64,000 bases of DNA from Burkholderia sp. SRS-W-2-2016 (GTDB taxonomy: Bacteria; Pseudomonadota; Gammaproteobacteria; Burkholderiales; Burkholderiaceae). Shown in pieces: positions 35,754 through 43,508 of the stretch. The notes under the pieces are model-generated. The model had not been told where the DNA came from and did no database searches. It worked only from the letters and a program-made list of their open reading frames with translations. The position numbers were made by a program, and so were the translations under genes. How positions within the stretch are numbered: the first letter of the stretch is position 1; each line of letters opens with the position of its first letter. The stretch covers positions 124,001 through 188,000 of the forward strand of contig NZ_MSDV01000028.1 in NCBI RefSeq assembly GCF_001931485.1, given 5' to 3'.

Positions 35754-36418
35754 GACTGGGCTTCCCGCGTTTGCAACTGGTGATAACGGAACTGCTTGCG
35801 CGCTTCGTCCAGACGCATGCCGTCGCGCACCGCCGCGCGAATCGCTTCTTCCGCATGACCGATCGCCTCGGCCGCGTCGAGCACCGCCGCTTCGTGCTGA
35901 CGCGGAATCACGATCACGCCGTCGGCGTCGCCGCGCACGATGTCGCCCGGTTGCACGCGCGCATCGCCGATATTGACCGGCACGTTGACCGCTTCGACCT
36001 GCACGCGGTCCTTGCCGGTGCGCATCCAGTGATCCTTGCTGAACACCGGATAGCCGAGTTCGGTGCACAGCGCGACGTCGCGACAGACGCCGTCGATCAC
36101 GGTGCCGGCCACGCCGCGCCGGTACGCGATCTCGGTCAGGATGTCGCCCCATACCGTGGCGTTCTCGCGCCCGCCGTTGTCGAGCACGATCACGCTGCCC
36201 GGCGGCACGTCGTCGATATAGTCGCCGACCGTGCCGGGCGGATTCGCGGCCGGTCCGTATTGCAGCGTGTACGCGCGCCCGCTCATGCGGAATTCGCCGC
36301 TGCGCGGCTTGATCCGGTAGCACTGGCCGGCGATGCCGAGTTTGTCGAGCGCGTCGCTGAGCGTCGCGGTGTCGAGCGCGGCTGCCCGCTCGACGTTCGC
36401 GTCATTGATGTGTTCCAT
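35750..36418 (-). CDS. RraA-type aldolase/decarboxylase, paralogue 2
   Basis: 222-residue RraA-family protein with intact VIDGVCRDVA and a WGDILTE acidic motif, preceded by DNGGRENATVWGD. It begins six bases after the third paralogue and overlaps the first by ATGA, so the three are translated together. It carries a different N-terminal segment (LDTATLSDALDKLG) closer to LigK-like aldolases. Whether the three paralogues act in series on different substrates or form a mixed oligomer is unknown; family members are usually homohexamers or trimers. Confidence 0.85.
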   Translation of the reverse strand: MEHINDANVERAAALDTATLSDALDKLGIAGQCYRIKPRSGEFRMSGRAYTLQYGPAANPPGTVGDYIDDVPPGSVIVLDNGGRENATVWGDILTEIAYRRGVAGTVIDGVCRDVALCTELGYPVFSKDHWMRTGKDRVQVEAVNVPVNIGDARVQPGDIVRGDADGVIVIPRQHEAAVLDAAEAIGHAEEAIRAAVRDGMRLDEARKQFRYHQLQTREAQS

Positions 36419-36424
36419 GTCGTG

Positions 36425-37081
36425 TCAGTCCCTGAGCATGTGCTCGTAGTTGCCGCCCATTACTTCGTTGATCGGTGTGCCGGCCAGAATCGCCTTGGCC
36501 ATCGCCGCCTCTTTCGCGACGATCGCCTCGGCCGTGTCCAGCACGCGCTCGATGTCGTTCGCGCCGATAAAGATCACCGCGCTGCGATCGGCGAGCACGT
36601 AGTCGCCCGCATTGACCGTCGCGTTGCCGATCTGCACCGGCACCTGGGTGCCTTTCTCGACCACCCGGGCCCGCGCGGTGAACGCGGTCACGCTGCGGCA
36701 GAACACCGGCAAGCCATAGCCACGTGCTTCGTCGATATCGCGCACCGGGCCGTCCGCGACGATCCCGGCGACGCCGCGCACCTTCGCGCCGAGCGACAGC
36801 AGACCGCCCCAGCAGCCCGCTTCGACGCCGCTGCGCTGTTCGACGACGATCACGTCGTCGGCGCCCGCGGCGAGCACCGCGGTGCAGCCCAGATGCACGG
36901 GTGGACCCGGCGGCGGTTCGCCGACGCCGAGCTTGACGGTCACCGCGCGGCCGGCGATGCGGCCTTCGCCCGAGCGCTGCGGCAGGCCGGTGACGACACC
37001 CGCGAGCTTGAGCTTGTCGAGCGCATCGGAGACCGCGCAGCAGTCGAGCCGGCGCAGACGCCGTACGTTGTTATCGGACAT
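36425..37081 (-). CDS. RraA-type aldolase/decarboxylase, paralogue 3
   Basis: 218-residue RraA-family protein, first transcribed of the three. The DGPVRDID motif is intact, but the WGE/D segment reads CWGGLLSLG, so the acidic residue present in the other two is Gly. Loss of this residue suggests altered catalysis, for instance decarboxylase-only activity, or a structural role. The N-terminus has LRRLDCCAVSDALDKLK. It lies 87 bases after the LigB-type dioxygenase and six bases before paralogue 2. Confidence 0.85.
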   Translation of the reverse strand: MSDNNVRRLRRLDCCAVSDALDKLKLAGVVTGLPQRSGEGRIAGRAVTVKLGVGEPPPGPPVHLGCTAVLAAGADDVIVVEQRSGVEAGCWGGLLSLGAKVRGVAGIVADGPVRDIDEARGYGLPVFCRSVTAFTARARVVEKGTQVPVQIGNATVNAGDYVLADRSAVIFIGANDIERVLDTAEAIVAKEAAMAKAILAGTPINEVMGGNYEHMLRD

Positions 37082-37168
37082 ACAGTTATCCTTAAGAATC
37101 AGGTTGGGTGCTTTGGCGGGTGGCGTTGATTGCGCGTTGTTGCGCGATCGCTGCGTGTTCGCTACGCG

Positions 37169-38167
37169 TCAGGCCAACGTCTTCCATGCCGCGAAGCAAA
37201 GTCCGGTGCCGGTCAGCGCCGGGCTGCGATAGCCCGGCGTGTACGACACCCACTCCAGATCGAGCGCCTGCAACGCCTCGACCGCGATCAGCCAGTTGCG
37301 GATTTCCGAGCTGCCCGCCTGCAACTGGCGCGGATCGAGTCCGGCCAGATACGCGGTGTCCTTCGCGCGGATCGCGTCGATGATCGACTCGTCGAGCGCT
37401 TCGTCGACGACGAAATGGCTGAGCCCGCCCGACGCCAACACGCCGACGCGCAGATCGGCCGGATAGCTGTCGACCAGCTCGCGCAGCGCGGCGCCCAGTT
37501 GCACGCAGCGGCGCGGAGTGGGCTGGTTCGGCGGATCGAACGTGTTGATGATGACCGGCACGATCGGCAGTTCGAGGTCCTGCAGATAGCGGCGGTGAAT
37601 GAACGAGAACGCGTGGCCCTCGAACTGGCCGCGCTCCAGACCGTCCATCGCGGCGATGTCGAAATCGCGGTCGCACAGCCCGCGGATCAGCCAGCGCGCG
37701 AGCTGGCTGTCGACCGGATAGTCGCGGTCCGCGTCCGGTTCCTGACGCGCCATCCGCGCCTTCTTGTACCAGCCGTCCGACGCGCCCTCGTCGCGCTTCG
37801 CGTTGCGGATCGTGTCGCCGTAGTAGATCGCGAACGCCGGATTGTTGGTGGTCCGAAAGAGTTCGGTCTGGTCGTCGCCGACCACCAGCAGGACGTCCAG
37901 GCGCGCCGCGCGAATCCGTTCGCGCAGCTCGTCCATCGCGGCCTCGACGCGGTCGTAGCGCTCGCCCATCTTCTCGTCCGTGACCATCGCCTCGGCCTCG
38001 GCCGGCGCGCTGTCGAGCAGTTGAGCGTAGGTGGTGGGATTGCCCTGCCGGTCGAAGTAATGCGGATTCTTCGGGTCGACCTGCTTGAAACCGTGCTGCC
38101 AGTCTTCGCGCTGGCAAACCAGCATGATGCTGTGCGATGAACCGAATCCGGCGACCAGTCGTGCCAT
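37169..38167 (-). CDS. Extradiol ring-cleavage dioxygenase, LigB type
   Basis: Class III Fe(II) extradiol dioxygenase related to the beta subunit of protocatechuate 4,5-dioxygenase; it opens a catecholic ring next to the diol. ATG 38167 is chosen since the product then begins MARLVAGFGSSHS, placing the iron-ligand His at position 12 as in LigB; 332 residues. Further LigB landmarks are NTFDPPNQPTPRRC and the late ASGGLSHFVVDE. No LigA-type small subunit is encoded nearby and none is fused, so it is a single-domain enzyme, like some methylgallate or gallate-type dioxygenases. Its partners here (LigJ-like hydratase, RraA aldolases, Rieske oxygenase) support a role in a protocatechuate/gallate-like pathway. 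Confidence 0.88.
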   Translation of the reverse strand: MARLVAGFGSSHSIMLVCQREDWQHGFKQVDPKNPHYFDRQGNPTTYAQLLDSAPAEAEAMVTDEKMGERYDRVEAAMDELRERIRAARLDVLLVVGDDQTELFRTTNNPAFAIYYGDTIRNAKRDEGASDGWYKKARMARQEPDADRDYPVDSQLARWLIRGLCDRDFDIAAMDGLERGQFEGHAFSFIHRRYLQDLELPIVPVIINTFDPPNQPTPRRCVQLGAALRELVDSYPADLRVGVLASGGLSHFVVDEALDESIIDAIRAKDTAYLAGLDPRQLQAGSSEIRNWLIAVEALQALDLEWVSYTPGYRSPALTGTGLCFAAWKTLA

Positions 38168-38201
38168 GAGTCTGTCTCCTTGTAGTGTTGCGGCCCGCGC
38201 G

Positions 38202-39431
38202 TCAGACCACGAAGGTCTCGCGCCACTGGGCAATCTGCTCGTCCGGGTAGCCGAGTTCGTTCAGGATTGCCTGGGTCTGCGCGCCCTGTTCGGGCGCGAG
38301 CCGCGGCGACTGCGCGCGCGGGTAGCGCGACAGCCGGAACGGCTGGCCGACGAACGCCACCTCGCCGCGGCCCGGCACCGTCGCCGGCCATGCGATGCCC
38401 AGGTGGCGGACCTGCGGATCGTCGAATACTTCGTTGATCTGATAGATCGGCCCGCACGGCACGCCGACCTTCAGCAGCAGTTCGGTCCATTCGCGGGTGC
38501 TGCGCGTGAGGAACACTTCGCCGACCGCCTTGTTGATCGTGTCGCGGTTCTGCACGCGCGCCGGGTCCGATTCATAGCCGGGCTGACCGACCAGGTGCTG
38601 CAGGTTCATCGCTTCGCACAGCCGCGCGAACATCGCGTTGCCGATCGCGGCGAGGTTCAGATAGCCGTCCTTCGTCGCGAACACGCCGGTCGGCACCGTC
38701 AGCGGATGCTCGTTGCCGACCTGTTCCGGCAGCTTGCGATCCACCAGCCATTGCGCGGCCTGGAAGTCGAGCATCGCGATCTGCGCTTCGAGCAGCGAGG
38801 TCTGCACCCACTGGCCTTCGCCCGACGCTTCGCGTTCGAGCAGCGCGGTCATGATCGCCTGCGCGCAGAAGTGCCCCGCGCACAGATCGGCGATCGGAAT
38901 GCCGACCCGCATCGGCCCTTCGCCCGGCTTGCCGGTCACGCTCATCAGACCGCCCATCCCCTGCGCGATCGAATCGAAGCCGGGCCAGCGCGCGTACGGG
39001 CCGTCCTGGCCGAAGCCGGAGATGCTTGCGTAGACGAGCCGCGGGTTCAGCTCGCGCAGGGCGTCGTAGCCGATGCCCAGGCGGTCTTTCACGTCCGGGC
39101 GGAAGTTCTCGATGAACACGTCCGCGCGCTTGACGAGGTCGTGCAGGATCGCGAGACCGGCCGGGTCCTTCATGTTCAGCGTCAGGCTTTCCTTGTTGCG
39201 ATGCAGGTTCTCGTAGTCGGCGAGGTTATGGTTGCGCCCGCCGATCATGTCGTCGCCGCCGGGCGCGCCGGGCGGAATCTCCAGCTTGATCACGCGCGCG
39301 CCCATGTCGGCGAACACGCGCATCGCCGCCGGGCCGGCGCGCACACGCGACGCGTCGATGATCGTGAAGCGCGACAGCGGGCCTTTTTTCGGGTCGTGTC
39401 GCTGGTGCTGTTCTTTGAAGTCGGTAGGCAT
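38202..39431 (-). CDS. CaiB/BaiF-type CoA-transferase (family III)
   Basis: Transfers CoA between an acyl-CoA and a free acid, activating a catabolic substrate without ATP. 409 residues. Family III features are the N-terminal IIDASRVRAGPAAMRVFADM and VIKLEIPPG, then LNMKDPAGLAIL, and GIPIADLCAGHFCAQAI, in which the catalytic Asp is expected. It lies 25 bases after the DUF35 protein and before the ring-cleavage dioxygenase, linking CoA-ester and ring-cleavage parts of the same operon. The substrate is unknown. Confidence 0.93.
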   Translation of the reverse strand: MPTDFKEQHQRHDPKKGPLSRFTIIDASRVRAGPAAMRVFADMGARVIKLEIPPGAPGGDDMIGGRNHNLADYENLHRNKESLTLNMKDPAGLAILHDLVKRADVFIENFRPDVKDRLGIGYDALRELNPRLVYASISGFGQDGPYARWPGFDSIAQGMGGLMSVTGKPGEGPMRVGIPIADLCAGHFCAQAIMTALLEREASGEGQWVQTSLLEAQIAMLDFQAAQWLVDRKLPEQVGNEHPLTVPTGVFATKDGYLNLAAIGNAMFARLCEAMNLQHLVGQPGYESDPARVQNRDTINKAVGEVFLTRSTREWTELLLKVGVPCGPIYQINEVFDDPQVRHLGIAWPATVPGRGEVAFVGQPFRLSRYPRAQSPRLAPEQGAQTQAILNELGYPDEQIAQWRETFVV

Positions 39432-39455
39432 ACCAGTTCGTCTCCTGCTTGTGGT

Positions 39456-39974
39456 TCAGGCCGGCGTAAACATCGGCACCGGATAGCCGCCGTCGCTCGG
39501 CTTGAACACCAGCCTGACGCGCTGGCCGATCGTGAGCGCCGCGAAATCGCAGTCGACCAGATTGGTCAGCATCGTCACGCCTTCGTCGAGCGTCACGTAG
39601 GCCAGCGTGTAGCGCGCTTCGTCCTTGCCCATCGGGCTGAACGAATAGATCGTGCCGAGACCCGTCGCGTCGAGCCATTCGGTGTTCGCGCTCAGGCAGT
39701 GCGGACAGATGTCGCGCGGGTAGTAATGGGTTTCGCCGCAGTCCACGCAGCGCTTGACCAACAGCCGCCCTTCGTTGGCCGCTTCCCAGAACGGCAGCGC
39801 TTCGGGCAGCGCGCGCGGCGCGGGAATGCGGCGCGGACCGGCGGGCGGTTTGGCGGGGTTGTTCGCAGCGGGGTTCTTCGCAGCGGGGTTCTTCGCAGCG
39901 GGCTTATCGGCTGGCTTGTCCATTCGTTCGGGGTCCGAATCGAGTATGCCGGCTGTCGGCTGATTGGTGCTCAT
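39456..39974 (-). CDS. Zn-ribbon/OB-fold DUF35 protein, thiolase partner
   Basis: 172-residue protein with a zinc ribbon (CVDCGETHYYPRDICPHC) followed by an OB-fold, the DUF35 architecture. Such proteins bind acyl-CoA and pair with thiolase-like enzymes (for example ChsH2 with the Ltp2 retro-aldolase). It is encoded directly after the thiolase with three bases between stop and start, supporting a complex. The first 45 residues are a low-complexity Pro/Ala/Lys/Asn segment made by a 15-bp DNA repeat, which is not part of the fold. Confidence 0.9.
   Translation of the reverse strand: MSTNQPTAGILDSDPERMDKPADKPAAKNPAAKNPAANNPAKPPAGPRRIPAPRALPEALPFWEAANEGRLLVKRCVDCGETHYYPRDICPHCLSANTEWLDATGLGTIYSFSPMGKDEARYTLAYVTLDEGVTMLTNLVDCDFAALTIGQRVRLVFKPSDGGYPVPMFTPA
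39848..39904. repeat. 15-bp coding repeat in the DUF35 N-terminus
   Basis: About three to four copies of a GCAGCGGGGTTCTTC unit encode repeated PAAKN residues (minus strand). In-frame units mean copy-number changes would alter tail length without a frameshift. Confidence 0.7.
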
Positions 39975-39977
39975 CTA

Positions 39978-41141
39978 TTACTCCCGTTCGAGAATCAACG
40001 TCGCCGCGGTATGGCGCGACGCGAGCGCGCCGCCGATACCGTTCGCGAGCGCGATGTCGCAATTGCGGACCTGCACGGCCGGATGCGCTTCGCCGCGCAA
40101 CTGGCGCACCGCCTCGATCACCTTGGTCACGCCGCCGCGATTGGCCGGATGGTTGTTGCACAGGCCGCCGCCGTCGGTATTGAACGGCAGCTTGCCGATG
40201 CCCGAAATCAGGTTGCCGTCCATCACGAAGCGGCCGCCCTCGCCTTTCTTGCAGAAGCCGAGATCTTCGAGCTGCATCAGCACGGTGATCGTGAAGCTGT
40301 CGTACAGCGACGCGTATTTGATGTCGTTCGGGCCGACACCGGCCTCGGCGAACGCCGCCGCGCCGGACCAGCGAGCCGCCGACCAGGTCAGATCGATGTT
40401 GCCGCCGGCCGCGTGCTTCGGCGCTTCGCCGGTGCCGCGCACCTTGACGAGCGGGCGCTTCAGCTGCTTCGCGATTTCCGGACGCGCGACGATCAGCGCG
40501 CCGCCGCCGTCGCTCATTACGCAGCAGTCCAGACGATGCAGCGGATCGGCGACCATCGGCGAGTTGACTACGTCGTCGACCGTGACGACGTTGCGCAGCA
40601 TCGCGTGCGGGTTGTGCTGCGCGTGATGCGACGCGGCCACCTTGATCCACGCGAGCTGCTCGCTGGTGGTGCCGAACTCGTGCATATGACGCTTTGCGAC
40701 CATCCCGTACAGGTTCTGCGTGGCCGGGCCGAACGGCAGTTCGAACTGCACTTCCGGCGCGTCCGGGTCCGGCGCCTTCAGCGACAACGCGGCGCCCGCC
40801 GCGCGCGGCCGGCCCGCGAGCGTAATCAACGCGACGTTGCAGCGGCCCGCCTTGATCGCCTCGGCCGCGTGCGCGACGTGCAGGATCGGCGCCGAGCCGC
40901 CGCATTCGGTCGAATCGACGTGGCGCAATTCGAGGCCCAGATATTCGGCCACCGTGTTGGCGCCGAGACCCGGCGCATCGCCAGCGCAGAAATAGCCGTC
41001 GATGTCGTCTTTCGTCAGGCCCGCGTCTTCGAGCGCGCCTTTGGCGACGTCCGCATGCAGGCGCAGCACCGACAAATCATCGGCCTTGCGGGTCGGATGC
41101 TCGTACGCGCCGACGATATAAGCGGCTCCGTTCAGGCTCAT
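39978..41141 (-). CDS. Thiolase-fold protein (SCP2-type acetyl-CoA acetyltransferase or aldolase)
   Basis: 387-residue thiolase-fold enzyme starting at ATG 41141, which overlaps the previous acyl-CoA dehydrogenase by ATGA. The candidate nucleophile is Cys80 in DSTECGGSAPI; later features include NNHPANRGGVTKVIEA and the C-terminal ALANGIGGALASRHTA, where SCP2-type thiolases have their glycine-rich loop. The immediate downstream DUF35 gene is the typical partner. It may thiolytically remove acetyl- or propionyl-CoA, or act as a retro-aldolase like Ltp2. The Cys-containing motif favours thiolase chemistry. Confidence 0.87.
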   Translation of the reverse strand: MSLNGAAYIVGAYEHPTRKADDLSVLRLHADVAKGALEDAGLTKDDIDGYFCAGDAPGLGANTVAEYLGLELRHVDSTECGGSAPILHVAHAAEAIKAGRCNVALITLAGRPRAAGAALSLKAPDPDAPEVQFELPFGPATQNLYGMVAKRHMHEFGTTSEQLAWIKVAASHHAQHNPHAMLRNVVTVDDVVNSPMVADPLHRLDCCVMSDGGGALIVARPEIAKQLKRPLVKVRGTGEAPKHAAGGNIDLTWSAARWSGAAAFAEAGVGPNDIKYASLYDSFTITVLMQLEDLGFCKKGEGGRFVMDGNLISGIGKLPFNTDGGGLCNNHPANRGGVTKVIEAVRQLRGEAHPAVQVRNCDIALANGIGGALASRHTAATLILERE

Positions 41142-42283
41142 GCCGCCTCCCGCGCGACGCGCAGTTCGGTGAAGCGCTGCAGATGCCAGCTCGCATCGCC
41201 GTAGGTCTGGTTGATCGCGAACATCCGCTTCGCGTAGTGGCCGGCGCGGCACTCTTCGGTCATGCCCATCCCGCCGTGCAACTGGATCCCCCATTCGCCG
41301 GCCGCGCGGCACGCATCGCCGACATAGGCCTTGGCGGCCGACACGAAACGGCGGCGCTGGTCGGCATCGGTGCCGTCGACCGCCATCGCCGCCGCGCAGG
41401 CCATCGACTTGCTCTGTTCGAGCGCGATCAGCATGTCGGCGATCCGGTGCTGGAGCGCCTGGAATTTCGCGAGCGGCGCGCCGAACTGCGTGCGGGTGCG
41501 CAGATGTTCGGCGGTGTGATCGAGCAGCGCTTCGAGCGCGCCGACCGATTCCGCGACCAGCGCGGCATTGGCGCGGTCGAGCGCGGCTTCGATCAGTTCG
41601 TAGGCCTCACCAACTTTGCCGAGCAGGTCCTGCCTGCCGACCGCAACCTGATCGAAGCTCACGTGCGCGGCTTCGCGCGCATCGATCGTTTCGAACGGGC
41701 GCAGGTGCAGGCCGGCGGCTTTCGCATCGACCACGAACAACGACAGGCCGTGCCGGTCGCCGCGCTGCCCCGAGGTCCGCACGGCGACCACGAACGCATC
41801 CGCTTCCGCGGCATCGAACACGATCGTCTTGGTGCCGTCGATCCGCCAGCCGTCGCCGGTTTCGCTCGCATGCACCGCGATGCGCGCGACGTCGTAGCGC
41901 GACTCGACCTCGCCGACCGCGAACGCCAGCAGCTTGTCGCCGCACGCCGCCGGCGCGAGCCAGCGGTCCTGCTGCGCGGCGCTGCCGGCCGCGCCGAGCA
42001 GCGCGGCGGCCGGCAGCCCGCTCGCGAGCCAGCCCGCGCCGCCGAGCGCGCGGCCCAGTTCCTGCGCGACCAGCATCGTTTCGACCGCGCCGTAGCCGCT
42101 GCCGCCGTGCTGCTCGCCGATCACGAGACCGGTCGCGCCCAGTTCGGCCAGACCCTGGCGGCGGCTCGCCGCAAGTTCGCGCGATTGCGCATCGCCGCGC
42201 CGATGGGCGGGATACTCGCCGTCGCAGAAGCGTCGCACTGCGTCCTGCAGCGCGACGTGATCTTCAGTCAGAGAAAAATCCAT
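41138..42283 (-). CDS. Acyl-CoA dehydrogenase (second subunit-like)
   Basis: FAD-dependent acyl-CoA dehydrogenase fold, 381 residues. ATG 42283 gives MDFSLTEDHVALQDAVRRF, the standard start; an upstream TTG is disfavoured. Recognisable are YGAVETMLVAQELGRALGG, VRTSGQRGDRHGLSLF and the C-terminal LHGGMGMTEECRAGHYAKR. It follows another acyl-CoA dehydrogenase by 14 bases; such tandem pairs often form heteromeric alpha2-beta2 enzymes acting on CoA esters of steroid or ring-derived acids. The two chains differ strongly, consistent with a heterodimer. Confidence 0.9.
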   Translation of the reverse strand: MDFSLTEDHVALQDAVRRFCDGEYPAHRRGDAQSRELAASRRQGLAELGATGLVIGEQHGGSGYGAVETMLVAQELGRALGGAGWLASGLPAAALLGAAGSAAQQDRWLAPAACGDKLLAFAVGEVESRYDVARIAVHASETGDGWRIDGTKTIVFDAAEADAFVVAVRTSGQRGDRHGLSLFVVDAKAAGLHLRPFETIDAREAAHVSFDQVAVGRQDLLGKVGEAYELIEAALDRANAALVAESVGALEALLDHTAEHLRTRTQFGAPLAKFQALQHRIADMLIALEQSKSMACAAAMAVDGTDADQRRRFVSAAKAYVGDACRAAGEWGIQLHGGMGMTEECRAGHYAKRMFAINQTYGDASWHLQRFTELRVAREAA

Positions 42284-42297
42284 ATTCGTCTTTCGCC

Positions 42298-43479
42298 TCA
42301 AGCATTGAAGAACGCGCGGCTGATCAGGTTGCGCTGCACTTCGTTGGTTCCGCCGTAGATCGACACCTTGCGCGCGTCGAAATAGTTCGCCGCCACCGCG
42401 ATCAGTTCATCGGGACTCGGACCTGTGTGGCCGGCTTCATCAAGCAGCGCGTGCTCGTCGAACGGCAGCGCGTAGGGGCCGGCGATATCGGCGAGCAGTG
42501 CGTAGATGCCCTGGCGCAATTCGGTGCCGCGCACCTTCAGCATCGGCGCCTCGACCATCGGCACGCGGCTCGACTGATGCGCGCTGAGCATGCGCAGGCC
42601 GGTGAATTCCAGCGCCATCAGCTCGGTCTCGAAGCGGCTGATGCGCGCTTGCAGCAGCGGATCGTTGTCCAAACCCTGCTGCTTCGCGAGCTGTTTGGCC
42701 CGCTCCAGTTGCTGCTTGCACGAACCGATACCGGCAATGCCGGTCCGCTCGTGGCCCAGCAAAAACTTGCCGTAGGTCCAGCCCTTGTTCAGCTCGCCGA
42801 CGAGGTTCTGCTTCGGCACCCGCACGTTGTCGAGATACACCTCGTTCAGGTCGGTGCCGCCTTCGAGCATCCTGATCGGCCGGGTTTCGACGCCGGGCGC
42901 GTGCATGTCGATCAGCAGGAACGAAATGCCTTCCTGCGGCTTCGCGTCCGGGTCGGTGCGCACCAGCGCAAACATCATGTCGCACCAGTGCGCGTACGAG
43001 GTCCACACCTTGTGACCGTTGACGACGAAATGATCGCCGTCGAGTACCGCGGTGGTGCGCACCGCGGCCAGATCGGAACCGGCGCCCGGCTCCGAAAAGC
43101 CCTGCGCCCACCAGGTTTCGCTGCGCAAAATCTTCGGGATATACGCGGCTTTCTGTTCAGGTGTGCCAAATGCGTTGAGCACCGGGCCGAGCATGTTGAT
43201 GCCGCTCGCGACGATCCGCGGCGCGCCGCCGAGCAGCGTTTCTTCGTCGAAGATATAGCGCTGCACATGGGTCCAGCCGGGGCCGCCGTCTTCCTTCTTC
43301 CACGACGGCGCGATCCAGCCCTTCTCGTACAGCAGCGTGTACCACTCGACATAGTCGTCGCGTTCGAGACGCAGACCGAGTTCGGCCTTGCGTTTCAGAC
43401 GCGGCGCCAGGTTCTGTTTGACGAACTCGCGCACTTCGGCGCGAAAGGCCTGATCCTCGGCAGAGAATTCGAGCTTCAT
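42298..43479 (-). CDS. Acyl-CoA dehydrogenase (catalytic-subunit-like)
   Basis: 393-residue FAD acyl-CoA dehydrogenase, with MKLEFSAEDQAFRAEVREFV at the start, WWAQGFSEPGAGSDLAAVRT (substrate/flavin contact), VNGHKVWTSYAHWCDM and a C-terminal IYGGTNEVQRNLISRAFF. The last motif marks the FAD-binding end of true acyl-CoA dehydrogenases. Long-chain/steroid-type length. It lies 29 bases after the acyl-CoA ligase and upstream of the partner dehydrogenase. The substrate is unknown. Confidence 0.94.
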   Translation of the reverse strand: MKLEFSAEDQAFRAEVREFVKQNLAPRLKRKAELGLRLERDDYVEWYTLLYEKGWIAPSWKKEDGGPGWTHVQRYIFDEETLLGGAPRIVASGINMLGPVLNAFGTPEQKAAYIPKILRSETWWAQGFSEPGAGSDLAAVRTTAVLDGDHFVVNGHKVWTSYAHWCDMMFALVRTDPDAKPQEGISFLLIDMHAPGVETRPIRMLEGGTDLNEVYLDNVRVPKQNLVGELNKGWTYGKFLLGHERTGIAGIGSCKQQLERAKQLAKQQGLDNDPLLQARISRFETELMALEFTGLRMLSAHQSSRVPMVEAPMLKVRGTELRQGIYALLADIAGPYALPFDEHALLDEAGHTGPSPDELIAVAANYFDARKVSIYGGTNEVQRNLISRAFFNA

Positions 43480-43508
43480 CAGATTGTGTCTCCTCTGTCT
43501 GGGGTGCT

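Noticed and set aside
32613..35783. Very long (1056-codon) plus-strand frame across the GMC, crotonase and RraA genes
   Set aside because: Antisense shadow of three well-supported minus-strand genes; low-complexity Arg/His/Gln composition.
38085..41204. 1039-codon plus-strand frame opposite CaiB, DUF35 and thiolase genes
   Set aside because: Same kind of antisense artefact; the minus strand has three overlapping genes with intact motifs.
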